A stretch of DNA of 64,000 nt from Buddleja alternifolia (taxonomy: Eukaryota; Streptophyta; Magnoliopsida; Lamiales; Scrophulariaceae). The DNA is taken from the NCBI GenBank assembly GCA_019426215.1, contig CM033393.1, forward strand, positions 3,754,046-3,818,045, in the 5' to 3' direction. A program made the translations under genes and the position numbers. The notes beneath the pieces were generated by a model. That model had not been told where the DNA came from and ran no database searches. It saw only the letters and a program-made list of their open reading frames with translations. This document shows positions 34,843 to 46,513 of the stretch, piece by piece; position 1 is the first letter of the stretch, and each line of letters opens with the position of its first letter.

Positions 34843-35277
34843 TATGGCCTTGTTGTTTGTGTTTTTAAAATATTTTTTTTATTTTTATTTTCATCTGAAA
34901 ATAAAAATACACACTTTATATTATTTTTAATTGAAAATATTCTTATTTTCATTTTTACGTTCCCAATAAATTCAGTCATTTCTTTAAAATTATATATCAC
35001 ATCATTCATCTTACAATTTCTTTTTATCACTTTTCTCTCTCATCTCCTTTCAATTTTTTAAATCTTTTTCTCTACTTTCTTTAAATTTTTAAATCCAACA
35101 CTATTCATTTAATCATTACTTTTCAATCATTTCACATATCACAATCACCAATTTCAACCATTTTTAAAAATACAACCAAACACACCTAATTTCTTTCACA
35201 TCAAAAACTCATTTCTTCATACATTTTAGAAAATAAAGTTTGAAAATGAAATGAAAACACATCCAAACAAAGCCTAT
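34843..35277. mobile_element. MITE of the GGCCTTGTTTG type
   Basis: Element 34846-35274 has ends GGCCTTGTTG and CAAACAAAGCC and a 3-bp direct repeat TAT on both sides, suggesting a PIF/Harbinger-like origin. It matches the interrupted copy at 16.64-17.49 kb in reverse orientation. Confidence 0.7.
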
Positions 35278-36193
35278 GTGTTTTTATTTTATGCAATATA
35301 AAGTTTGAATTGATTTGGTAATTTGCTCCACCGTTGATAGTAACTGTCCCGTTGAAGGCGTGGACACTTTCTGCATCAGTAAAATATATTTAAAATTTAT
35401 TCATTTCTGTAAAGATTTTAAGCCCTACTTTTTTTATAGTTCAATTGCTTACTAAAGTGTTGAATTCACTTTCAAGGGTGTTGCCTCTTTTATTTTTATT
35501 TTTCAATTCTTCTTTGTTTTAATTTTGTATTGCTTTGCTTTTATTGGCATCTCAAATTTTATGATCTAACATTATTAATTAAGATTGGTGGTGAATGTGT
35601 TTAGAAACCACTTAGAAAATTTCATTCAAGATGTTGTAATCATTGTATATAAAGGGAAGTGTTGGGAAGAATCAATTTCAAAGGAAATTTGTTTATAAGT
35701 TAATAAATATAGTTAAACATTATTATCTAATAAAAGATTTATTTTGTTTGACTAAATTGCAAATAATTAATTTTTTTAATTTTTTTTAAAAATATTTTTC
35801 TTTGATGAACACGTATTGAATGTGCTTTTTTATATTTTGCTTAAATATATTTAGTCATGCTTCTTTCTTTTTTGTTGTTATTTTGATATTTTTCATTGTC
35901 AGTAAGATTCAACAATTAAGTTTATGGCTAATTAGCACTTTATTTTGTTTAAATATCTGAATATAATTGTACTTCATTAAAAATACAAATTTATTTTTGT
36001 CCCAACTCTTTCTTTTGATAGGCATTGTCCCAACTCAATATATGACCTTTCAATAAAGATGAAGTAACTTAATCTTTTTTAAGTCATTCAATTGCATATG
36101 AAAAGAAATAGGAGGAAAACGTACATTATAAGTATATTTCATTAAAATATTGAACAAAAGTATGACTATTTTTATATGTAGAATATATTAATT
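35278..36193. other. intergenic AT-rich DNA
   Basis: No gene or delimited element recognised before the Helitron-type end at 36194. Confidence 0.5.
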
Positions 36194-36221
36194 GCACACG
36201 CATCGAGTGTGCATTGACTGG
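36194..36221 (+). mobile_element. Helitron-type 3' terminus
   Basis: The hairpin GCACACGCATCGAGTGTGC (six-base stem GCACAC/GTGTGC) is identical to that of the two Helitrons at 39.2 and 56.1 kb. Here it is followed by ATTGA and CTGG, then T. CTGG fits the CTRR end rule. The 5' end of this copy was not found, so it may be a fragment. Confidence 0.55.
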
Positions 36222-36286
36222 TAGTACGTTAAAAACATCATGCAAATGTTGAGTCTTGTAAAACATTATTGAAACAATAACAAATC

Positions 36287-36360
36287 GTCTGGGTGGTGTA
36301 GTCGGTTATCACGCTAGTCTCACACACTAGAGGTCCCCGGTTCGAACCCGGGCTCAGACA
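36287..36360 (+). tRNA. tRNA-Val (anticodon CAC)
   Basis: 74-nt cloverleaf. The acceptor stem GTCTGGG pairs with CTCAGAC (one G-T), and the discriminator base is A. The anticodon stem CTAGT/ACTAG encloses loop CTCACAC with anticodon CAC. The T arm CCCGG-TTCGAAC-CCGGG is perfect. The internal promoter boxes are present, and TTTT follows at once (36361-36364) as pol III terminator. No intron. It appears intact and lies about 290 bp upstream of the RING-CH start codon on the same strand. Confidence 0.97.
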
Positions 36361-36500
36361 TTTTCAGATTTTCACTAAGATTTTCGGATATGACATTACT
36401 ATCCCTTAGTGCCAATTCCCTTTTTTTTTTTTCACACATTATTATATTCGATCATTCTTCTTCTTGGCTTCATAGAAAAAAGGAAAAAAAAACTAAAAAC

Positions 36501-36530
36501 TCAGACTTCCGACACTGACTGGAAGTCTGA
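36501..36530 (+). promoter_or_regulatory. hairpin in the likely 5' leader of the RING-CH gene
   Basis: TCAGACTTCC and GGAAGTCTGA form a perfect 10-bp stem around a 10-nt loop, about 120 bases before the start codon. If transcribed it would form a stable leader hairpin. Its role is unknown. Confidence 0.5.
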
Positions 36531-36651
36531 ATTTTGAAATCCCTTTTTCCCAATTGTTAAAGAATTTGAATTAAAGGGGTTTGTTTTCTTATGTGTATGA
36601 AACTGAATTCGGATTACCAAATCTTTTTTGATTATCAAAATATTTGTAATA

Positions 36652-39600
36652 ATGGGAGATGAATCTGATTCTTCACCGTTGATGGCGCCAAAGCCGATCA
36701 CCGACCCCTCTGAGATTGACCTGGAGGCGGGTCCTGATCATGACCAAATTCAATGCCGAATTTGCCTCGAAACTGATGGTAATTATCCCCCTCTATTTTT
36801 CACTTCTAATTTTGAAATTTCTGGTCTGGGCCTTTGTTTATGCTGGTGGGTATAGTTTTAGTAGAAAAAAAAAGTTATATGTCTGTGAATTATGGATCAA
36901 AAGCGTGCGTGATGGGTTTTGTTTGTTGTGCATTAAAGTGCTATATACGTCAAGAATTGTTTGTTATTTGTACCCTTTTTAGGTAACTTAGATGGGGAAT
37001 TATGACAGATTTATCTTTCTTTTCTTTCTTTCTCTACCTTATAATTAATCTTGTTAGACTTTTTTCCACAATGTTATGATAATTTTGCTCTAAATTCGAT
37101 CGCATTTGTGTGTGGCAAGTTCGAAAGAGTGTTGAATTTTGATGATTTAGTGTGATATGCTTACTACAAATATTTATAGGCAATCGGCTCAAGCACGTTG
37201 GTTTTTATATGTTTCTGTTGATAATGTAAAATTAGGTTCATATTCTTCAAGATTATGATTTGACAGTTTATTCATTTTTGGGGCTTCTAACGATGCATTA
37301 AACACACACATTTCAACGAATATCATGCGTTCAGATGTTACAGTTGATATATGAAATCAGAATGGTTTTCAAACTTTTAACATCGGCTCTTTATCAGGTA
37401 GGGATTTTATAGCTCCTTGCAAGTGTAAAGGGACATCAAAATTCGTTCACAGAGAATGTCTGGATCATTGGCGTTCTGTGAAGGTACATACATATATTTT
37501 TATTTAATGAGAAGTTAATCGTGTTTTGATCTTTCCTTTTAATTGCACTTTCTTGCTGATGCAGTTAGGAATTCTTCTTCTATTGTTCCTATGGTGCACC
37601 TTTTTATCCTTCGTTTTTTCTCGGTGGAAGTAGTTCTATTAAAACATGATAATGAGTTGTTCTTTTTAATATATCAAGGTATTTAGGCCCTTGAGTGTAG
37701 GTCGATGGGTCCTTTCCTTATTCTTTATTGGTTCATGAGTTCTGTTAGGTTTGTGATGAACATATGAGAGATAAGGATTCCAAATCCATCGTATGAATCC
37801 ATTGGGATACGATGGTTTCAAGTTATAGTGGATTTAAAATACTTTTGCACTCACTTTGAGATATTGTGTTCAATCAATATGGTAGATTTCAAATCTACTT
37901 AATATGGAATCATTTAAAATCCTTACTCCAAATCATTCCGTGCAATCACAATCTTAGTGAAAGTTACTGATATACAGTATCTTAGGTTGTGTTTGGAGCC
38001 ATTTCAAAACAAATAGCTCTTAATGAGTTCCAAGGGATTTGAGATCTATTGTAACTTGGAATCATCCAAACACATTCTTAAAGTTTAAGTTCCTAATGGT
38101 TATTGTTTAATCATACTGTATAATCTCCCGTGAAGTTTATATTTAGTATGAGGTCATTAATTCTTTTTGTTCTTCCTTCGTTCTTCGTTCAGGAAGGGTT
38201 TGCCTTTGCTCATTGCACAACTTGCAAGGCTCCTTATTATATAAGAGTACATGTCGCTGCTGATAGGAAATGGAGAACACTGAAGTTCCGGTTTTTTGTC
38301 ACTAGGGATATTTTGTTCATCTTTTTATCTGTACAGCTGGTAGGTCATCAAATTCGTATGTGATGTTTGAACCTCGAATATTGGCGAGGAAAAGTGAAAG
38401 TCTCACAAAATAAAACACCAAGTATTGTCGTTGTTGCTTAGCATTTTCCTCGTCAAAATCCAAGGACCAGACATGGCTTACTTCAATCTATTTTCTATTT
38501 TCTTACCTTTTAACTAGCTTTTACTCTATCGTACTCAACGACTTTCTAGAAAAAAAAAGAAGGGCGTTTTTTAGAGAATTTGTGTTGTATGATCTACGAC
38601 ATATATACTTCTTGTTACAGGTTATCGTTCTATTGGCTTATTTGGTGCATCTTATTGATGGGTATCAAAATTTTTGGCTCCGTCATACCTGGGGTTTTGA
38701 TAGCGGACTTAGTTTCTACTACATATGCGGTAAAACTTTTTGATCATGTTTATCATTTTGTTGTTGCACTTTAGCTGTTTTAGCTTTTTTTCTTCACCGG
38801 TCCAATGATGCTTCAATTTGTTTCGTTTTTTAATGGATGTTTCGCGAAGTGTATCATGTACAAGAGATTAAGTTATGGATTCGTAAGTTACCTAATTTGC
38901 TTGGTTGGATTAAATTTTAGATATCATATTTAGAAACTCAAAGAGTTCTAATTATACCATTAATCTTTCTGTTCTGACACAATATATCGAAAGTACTAGT
39001 TGCAATCCAGTTCAAATCCTCTGTTACACAATCGTGTAACACTTCAACTTTTTGTTACACGTATAGATTTGTCAAGTATATACACAAGTGGTTAAGATGT
39101 GGAGAGAGAAAAAGTTGTGCTGTAACTACCCGTGTATGCCCTTGTCAAACATCAGTGTGTACTAGTCGCGTGGGCACACTCGATGCGTGTGCTGAGTAAA
39201 TAAAAAATTTAATAAAAAATTCATTAATATGTGAGCATTTTATTTGAGATTTTGTAAATAAATATAAATGAATTGAACAAAGGATTAAAAAATTTGGGTG
39301 AAAAACAAAATGACAATATGACATAGGAGAGAGAGTGGGTGAGAGAGAGAATATAGTAAAAGTTGAGATACGTGAAATAAGAGAGAGAAGAAAGGATAAA
39401 AATTATTTAAAAATTATTTTTTAATTGGGGGTAATTTAGTCATGACACTCCAAAACACACCAAAAGTAGTTACTCTAGGGTGTTTGTGCTTTATAAAAGA
39501 GTATAGATAACATGAAGTATTACATGATTGTGTATCAAAAGATTTGAACTGGTTGAAATGCTTCCTAGATCTTCAAATTTAGTCTTGAATCTGGGACAGT

Positions 39601-42039
39601 ATCTCGGCTCTAGTGGGCAGGAAGGCAAGCTTTCATTAGCAAATTGCCATAAAAGAAGTTGCATTGAAAAGATTCAATAGCCAGAAAATGTCATTAGGTT
39701 ATGCTTATTTAATTAAGTTATTTCAAGCCAGTGGAGCCACTTGACCTTGTAACTAGAGGGACGGTTTATCGTAAACAAAAACATTCATAATTTGTGAAGG
39801 GAGAACCTTGTGTTAATGGAAGAAGTAAAAGATTTTATTCCGAACAGGAAAATGTTAAGTGTAAATCATCATATTTGCAGTGATCTAGACAGAATAGAAG
39901 GTCGTATATAATGCCCTGCCTTCACATTTCCCCTTTCATATTTATCAGTATATAAAATTAAGACATTCAAAGAATGGCTGTAAAAGGTATTATTGATTAC
40001 GTATCATGCCTCTTTAGAACACATTTACGCTTGTTATTGTGAATTATTAATTGGCGCATTGGATTTTGGTGTAATATTATAAAGGCCTTCATTTTATTTT
40101 ATATATTTCTGCAGGAGCCCTATTATTTTTCGCTTTGCTGGGCTTATTCGGGTGCTTTATAACTTGTTATGATAGAAGAGTGCGCAATGATCTAGCACAG
40201 CCTTGTCGAGAATTGTGTCTTTGTTGTTGTCACCCCGGGTACACAATCTACTCTCCGGCATTTATTTATTTTTGATACAAAGAACAAAAGTATCACTCCT
40301 TGTCTCGATTTATTATAATATTTGGAATCAATGGCATTATAGTCATTTCGTCCTCTAAAGTTGGGCATTATGTTTCTTCCAAGGAAAGTTTTAAAAGTTT
40401 GTTCGCTTAAAGATTTCCATGCAATCCCAATCTTTGGCTGAAAATGGAAAGAATTATTTGATCTAAAATTTCAGCTATTTACAACCGACGAATCTTGGTT
40501 ATTTAAATATGACACTTTTGGCTTTTGTCATTGTTGCAGTATATGTGCTGATTGCCATTTGCCCGGCACTCTTTGTATGTGGACTGATTGTACCACATGC
40601 TTTGAAGGTTGTGCTAGTGTGGCCGGTGAGTGTGGTTGCTTAGGAGGTGCTGGTGAAGCTGGATTGCCAATATTACTTATTATGGCTATAGTCGTGCTTG
40701 GTTTATTTACCGTCATTGGAATATTCTATAGCGTTTTGGTGGCGACAATGGTTGGACAAAGGATTTGGCAACGACACTACCACATTCTTGCAAAAAGAAT
40801 GCTAACAAAAGTGAGTTTAAATGTTTTATTTCATATTTCTTTGTCTTGCGATGAAATTTGTGTATTGGTAACATAGATTTGATAGTTGTTAGAGAAAATT
40901 ACCACCCCTTCACTTTCGTGCCAATTACCGAAAACCCCCTCGCTTTTTGAAACTACATAAAGTCTCCCTCATATTAAGTCATTCTTACAATTACATCCCC
41001 TATGTATTTAAAAAATTCTTATAATTTCACCCTCTATATAAACCTTTTGAATAGACCCCTTGACAGGGTCTCATTGTAATTTATCAAAAGTCGAGGGTTT
41101 TTATGTAATTAGCACTAAAGTGAGGTGGTGCATGTACTTCACCCTATTTGTTATTTACCACATAAAACGCTTCCTCTAACAACGAGAGATTAAGGAAAGA
41201 GTTTCTATAATGGGATTCACAGTTAACTATGTCCATCTTTCCTCGTATTTGTTATGTACGAGAGCATCTCAAGTTGCGTTTGGATTGGAGGATTTGATTA
41301 TCCTTGGAGCTTCCAAGACCTGACAATCACATTCATTCATGTGGTGTGAGTGTGACACATATGCAATCCACTGTACACATGTAGTCAAAGGAGCCAAGAA
41401 TTTTGGTTTGGGGGGCGAATACAAAAAAAGGGGGCAAGGATTGATATTCTTAGTGGGGAGGGGGCAAATATTTGAATATCAAAAACTTGTAGGCAATTTA
41501 TTTGAAGTCGAGGGGTTGCAGTCGCCCCCCCCCCGGTCTTTGGATTATACAAGAACTTCAAGTCTTTGGACTCCATAAAAATCACTCAGATTTGGAGTTA
41601 AGAATGTCGAATCCGTAATAACAAATTTCTAGAATAGTTTTTTCAATCATTAAGATGGATTTGAAGTTCGTTTGACTATTTAAAATCATTAGCAATTCTT
41701 TTCATCAAATCCAAAATCTTTCAATCCAAACTCATTCTCGTTATAGATAGATACAATAGAAGAAGCCAAAGTTTCATAAGTTGACATGAATCATGATCTC
41801 TTGGTTCACTTTTGAATCGTTTTACTCTTTACCTTTATGTTTCTTCCACAGTACGTCCATAACCCCGTCCAGCGAAGATGCATTAACCAAATGTAGCTGT
41901 TAACACACTCCTATATTTACTTATTGTGTAGGAATATGTAGTTGAGGATGTTGATGGTGAGGTGTCTGAAGCTGATTGGTCGCCCCCACCTCTCCCTCCC
42001 GAGCATGGTCAGCAGCTGAAAGCCCTCGGACTTCTATGA
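36652..42039 (+). CDS. RING-CH (MARCH-type) membrane E3 ubiquitin ligase, seven exons
   Basis: Exons 36652-36778, 37398-37483, 38193-38339, 38621-38729, 40115-40238, 40540-40810 and 41932-42039 all have GT/AG borders and join to 972 nt (323 aa) with no frame break. The RING-CH finger (C4HC3) uses Cys35, Cys38, Cys50, Cys52, His60, Cys63, Cys79 and Cys82. Three hydrophobic spans follow: RDILFIFLSVQL into VIVLLAYLVHLI, ALLFFALLGLFGCFI, and LPILLIMAIVVLGLFTVIGI. Between the last two lies a very Cys-rich loop (CRELCLCCCHPGICADCHLP). The C-terminus is acidic, then proline-rich (WSPPPLPPEH). MARCH-type proteins pass ubiquitin from an E2 to membrane targets; this one would sit in an internal membrane with the finger in the cytosol. 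The ATG at 36652 is preferred to the in-frame ATG at 36628 because the family-like N-terminus begins there. Intron 4 holds a Helitron and intron 6 two repeat remnants. Confidence 0.95.
39162..39507 (-). mobile_element. Small non-autonomous Helitron, copy A (in intron 4)
   Basis: Read on the minus strand it begins TCTATACTCTTTTATAAAGC and ends with hairpin GCACACGCATCGAGTGTGC, CCACGCGA and CTAG. It lies between A and T, as Helitrons insert. It is 346 bp, non-coding, and nearly identical to copy B at 55764-56100. Confidence 0.9.
40888..41155. repeat. degenerate foldback repeat in intron 6
   Basis: The left part (AAAATTACCACCCCTTCACT) and right part (AGTGAGGTGGTGCATGTACT) are loosely complementary, with further matching inner blocks (AAAACCCCCTCG / CGAGGGTTTTT). 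It resembles an old foldback MITE; the ends are uncertain. Confidence 0.45.
41385..41555. repeat. G/C-block remnant related to the CAGGGACGGAGCC family
   Basis: GGAGCCAAGAATTTTGG and alternating GGGGGG and CCCCCCCCC blocks resemble the interiors of the elements at 16.7 and 21.1 kb. No clear ends or TSD. Confidence 0.4.
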
Positions 42040-43296
42040 ATCACTAATTAACTCCAACAAGAAGCGGCGTACATAGAGATGGATTGATTCTCGCCTTTGT
42101 AGGCCGGATATTTCATCATCAGATGTAAGTCTATGCTATTAATTAGTTATAAGGAAACCAACAAAGAGAAACGCGATTAATGTTGTTAGATATGTTCGTA
42201 ATATGTGGATGAGAAGTAACTTTACGACTGATATAATCGTAATCGCTGTTTTCTTACACCGTTTAAGGAAAGAATTGATAACTTGTAAGAAACAGAAGTT
42301 CTCTCACTAGCAGATGCTCTTCATTTTTCATCTTATGAAACTCCTTTTTAACAAATTGACACTAGTTCTAAAGTGGTGTGGTCTGATCTGTGATGATACT
42401 CAAGTGGGGTCCATTTATACGAATACTTGTAATTATATCTGCACTTGGAATTTTGGGACTTCTTAAGAATTAATTGGTACCATATGTTCCACGATACTTG
42501 TACATTATCCCCTCTCTTAATTTTGAGAAGGGTTCCATGTTTACGCGTAAAGTGCATTATTTTATTACGTTGTGAATTAAGAATCTTGTTTTCTGGGTGA
42601 GGCAATGGACAAATAACTATGTCAAAATATCAACAAGCAATACGATAATACTATCAGAAACTAATTAATTACGATGAATAATAAGGCAATATTGCTCACA
42701 TCACAGTACGAGACAAATCTTCACGCATTTGATGGGTTCTGAATCAAATCATAAAGTGCGTTCTTGAGGACTCTATCATTTGTTATGTGAACAAGTCCTC
42801 AATTGCGATGGTTGATTCTAGTTAAGTCTGTCAAGTTAGTCGAGATTACGCATAGTTTGATACTATGCAAACTTATTTTCTTTTTCAAGCCTTATATTTC
42901 TTCCAATTTTTCTTTTCTTCTCTGCTCTTGAGCTTAGTTTGAAAATAATTACGAATGTCAAGTCGAACTGAAAAAAGTCCCAACTTTTCTTTTCATTTAT
43001 TTCCCATTGTGTTAACACAAGAAAACCTAAACGGCACACTGGGTGACTGGTGGAGATTTACCATGAGATTTTCACAAAAAAAAAAAAACAATATAAAAAC
43101 ACCTGAAAATTGAGAGTTAAAATCAAAATCTAATCATACTAGTTAAATGACAATCACTACACCTAAATTTACTATGTCAAAGCACCAATTATCTCTATAA
43201 TAAGCAAAATAAAATCCAATGCATCACCATCTTTGCAAAGATGAAAATTCATTGTCAAACTGACTTTAGCATTGTTTCCTAGTTTAAATTCACTTT
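42040..43296. other. 3' UTR of the RING-CH gene and intergenic DNA
   Basis: The first few hundred bases are probably 3' UTR. Nothing further recognised. Confidence 0.5.
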
Positions 43297-44110
43297 TATA
43301 GTACTTGAAATTTGGAAATCAAAGGTCCCACCTAAAGTGCAGCAGTTTGCGTGGCGGGTTTGTAGAGAGTTGTTGCCTACTGGAGAAAATCTTCTCAAAA
43401 GGAAAGTGGAGGTTTCAGGTAAGTGTTCTTTTTGTGAAGTTGATGGTGAATCCATCCATCATGTGCTCTTTGATTGTCCTTACTCCCGTGTTATTTGGTG
43501 TATATCTGGTTTGCCTTGGCATCTTCTTTCTTTTTGGCCTTTTATCTGAACTTTGTTTCGTCATCTATTGAGTTAGAACATGATTTTTGTTTGTTCTTGG
43601 TGATTTGTTGGTATATTTGGTATAGTCGGAATTTGCTTGGACGGAGCGATTGATCGGATCAAGCGAAACTCGAAACTTTTCGAAAATCAGTGGAGGTGAG
43701 GAATCTGGTTGTTGGCAGCCCCCATTTGGTGTCTTGGACTTGCCCAGCCTAGGATTAATTTTGATGGGGCTAATTTTGCATCGGATGGAGCAACAGGGGT
43801 GGGGTTCTTAGCTCGAGATCATGATGGTAACAGGTGGGGGACTCATTTTCTTGTCATCTCCGGATACACAGAAACTTTGGCTGCCCGGGAGGCATTAGAG
43901 ATGGCTCGAGCAAGGTTGGCCTTCAAGGTGACTGCGAGAATATTCGTAATTTGCAATCAGGTGACCAAAATTTGTTTTAGGGCCTTTAAAGATTAAATAG
44001 CTTTAATTTTCGTTTCATCAAACTCGGGCAATTGGTGGCTCATTCTCTTGCTCGTCTAACCAAGAGTCTGTTCTTGGCCTTCCTTTATTGGCCGCTTCGG
44101 CTTTGACTGT
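43297..44110 (+). pseudogene. LINE remnant: zf-RVT and RNase H-like region
   Basis: About 43325-43550 encodes the zinc-binding tail of a plant non-LTR reverse transcriptase (QQFAWRVCRELLPTGENL, then CSFCEVDGESIHHVLFDC with its CxxC...HH..C pattern). After a shift and stops, 43740-43996 encodes an RNase H-like stretch (INFDGANFASDGATGVGF, LAAREALEMARARLAF), and a further frame near 44030-44080 gives VAHSLARLTKS, the usual end of this domain. Frames change at least twice, so it is dead. The order fits the 3' end of a plant L1-type element; no poly-A tail or TSD was found. Confidence 0.8.
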
Positions 44111-45276
44111 TGACCTTTCTATTCAATGAGTTACCGTGTACTTGAAATTTGGGAATTGGATTTTTGAAAAGAAAACAATGACTAATGATATCGACTCGGC
44201 CGGACTCATAATGTAGCCACTTCACTTGAATTAGAATTCGAGCTCCTTCAACTTAAGCTCAACTTTGTTTTAAATTATATAAAACTCGAATTTATGAGTT
44301 TGTGAGTTTCATGCATTTCACTAGTTTTTCCATGCATTTCACTACCATTCTTTCTTTCTGAGGGACAGGACCTTGAACCTTTCACGTTTGAGCATACGTA
44401 GGAAAAAATAATATATATATATATATATATAAGAAAAGAGAAAGAGAGATATCACCCAGGTAGATTAGTAGAAGCTCAACATGGGTTCATTCTTAGAAGC
44501 TTGAACTCTCGATATAATTGCAATTGTATAATGTGAGTTACATGAGATTTATTGTGCAGTGATTGTAATTATATGGATATTTGGAGTTCATAGACTCCCA
44601 AAGAATCATCCGGACATGAGATATTGTGTGATATCTTATGATAGTTGTGACCTTGAACCTTTCAGGTTTGAGCATACGTAGGAAAAAATAATAATAATAA
44701 AATATATATAAGAAAAGAGATATAGTCACCCTAGGTAGAAGCTCAAAGTGTTGAGATAATTGAAATAATTTAGTTGGACTTACATGAGATTTAAAATTTA
44801 TTATGTGCAGATAATTGTAATTTAACCAAAATTTGAATTTCTTGCACTATAAGGTCAAGAATCTCACACACACTCTCCCTCTCTCTTACCTTTTTATCAG
44901 CGAGTCCAAGAATCACTCGGGCATGAAATAATGTGTAACACCTTATGGATTATTTCATAGATTTGTAATTATCTTAGTATAGAACTCCAAAAGCTCTTAA
45001 TGTTGTATAACAAAGTGTATAGATTAATTCTTGTAAAAACACACAATGATAAATTAAGAACATCTTTAAAGATGCTATCTTTAAGGTATATATTTTTTTC
45101 CATTGTTGATGGTCTCAAGAAATACAATTTTAGGATACATAATCTACAACTCATGCACTTGTTTCAAGAGACTACACTCCTTTGAAACGTCTGAAGCAAG
45201 ACTTGGCTAAGTATTCCAAATTGAACACTAAAAAATATAGAAAAAGAAGAAGAGAGAAAACTCGAATGTTAGAGAT
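44111..45276. repeat. intergenic DNA with a degenerate direct repeat
   Basis: About 44370-44640 and 44648-44950 are imperfect direct copies (shared GACCTTGAACCTTTCA, GAGCATACGTAGGAAAAAAT, TACATGAGATTTA and GAATCAYYCGG motifs), each with a TA-rich run. No gene. Confidence 0.6.
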
Positions 45277-45696
45277 AGACACTATAACAAAATATAATAT
45301 TAGTGGCAAAAATTGAAGTAACAATATACATAATGAGTGACAATAATTTTGTTTTGACATAAATAATAATTTTTAGTAATAAGAGTATTTTTTAAGTTGT
45401 CACTATTGACAATAAGTGACAAATGTATAGTGACAACGAAATAGAGTGACAACTTTATTTGTTGTTGCTAAGTTGTCACTGTACATGTGTCATTAATTGT
45501 CAATACTTACAACAATTTTCTTGTCATCAATTATCAAGAATGACAATTTGTATACAATTTTTGTCACTATTGCACATGTAAAAACAATTTCTGTGATAAA
45601 ATCAAATTTGTTGTCACTGAATATATATAATTAATGACAACTTTAATACTGTCACTTCATATTTTGTCACAAGTGTTTTATCTTTTTGTAGTGAGA
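45277..45696. mobile_element. Mini-CACTA (non-autonomous)
   Basis: Element 45280-45693 begins CACTATAACAAAAT and ends CTTTTTGTAGTG, with a 3-bp TSD AGA on each side. CACTA ends and a 3-bp TSD define En/Spm-type elements. GTGACAA / TTGTCAC motifs are repeated in both orientations through the interior, as transposase-binding subterminal repeats would be. 414 bp, non-coding. Confidence 0.92.
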
Positions 45697-46190
45697 GAGC
45701 AACTCCAATTGGATGTATTAATTGCAGACAAATGAGAAAATATTTTATAAACTTTCACAAGATGCCACGGAGTGATTCTCTCTATTTATTTATTTATTTC
45801 TAATATTTATATATAAATATACAACACCTAAGAACTTGTTTTGTAGCTCGCGTTTGCGAACCTACCTAATCCTAATCGTTATCCATTCTTATAAATTTCG
45901 GTTCGTTACTTTTAATTTTTTTTTTTCTGACTACCGGTTCGTTACTTTATTATGTGATATGATATCTTATCAACTTTCGGTTGCCGAACTATTGCTCTAA
46001 TCCAAATTAAGGGGAAAAATCAACTTTAGGAATAAACAATTAGCCCTTGATTTGACTAAAGTCGGCTATACATTCATCCCTAATATTATTTATTGATACC
46101 CCTAAACACGAGAATTTTAAAAAAATAATACAAAATTAAATCAAAATTAAGAAAATAATACACAAAAAAATAGTGCTCAGATAATAGCAC

Positions 46191-46419
46191 ATTCCGCGCC
46201 ACGTAAGCGCGGAATCTGCCAGATTCCGCGCCACGTCAGCGCGGAATAGAATATATATTTTTTTTAAAAAATTCAAAGGCATTCCGCCACACGTCAGCGC
46301 GGAATGGTAGTCGGTCAATTGACCGACTGACATTCCGCGCTGCCCGAGCGCGGAATGGCAGCAATTTCTATTTTTTTTTAAATAAATTTGGCCCATTCCG
46401 CGCTGACTCAGCGCGGAAT
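46191..46419. repeat. hairpin cluster, left arm of the foldback element
   Basis: Five copies of ATTCCGCGC-N7-GCGCGGAAT or a close variant. Loops are CACGTAA, CACGTCA (two; one stem imperfect), TGCCCGA and TGACTCA. A separate 20-bp perfect palindrome AGTCGGTCAATTGACCGACT lies at 46309-46328. Confidence 0.9.
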
Positions 46420-46513
46420 GGCCAATATTTTTTTTTTTGTTGTTATTTATCTTTTGGTTTTTTTTCTTATTTCCCGCTCGTTTTTCTCCTTTTTTCGTGT
46501 ATTTTTGAGTTTT

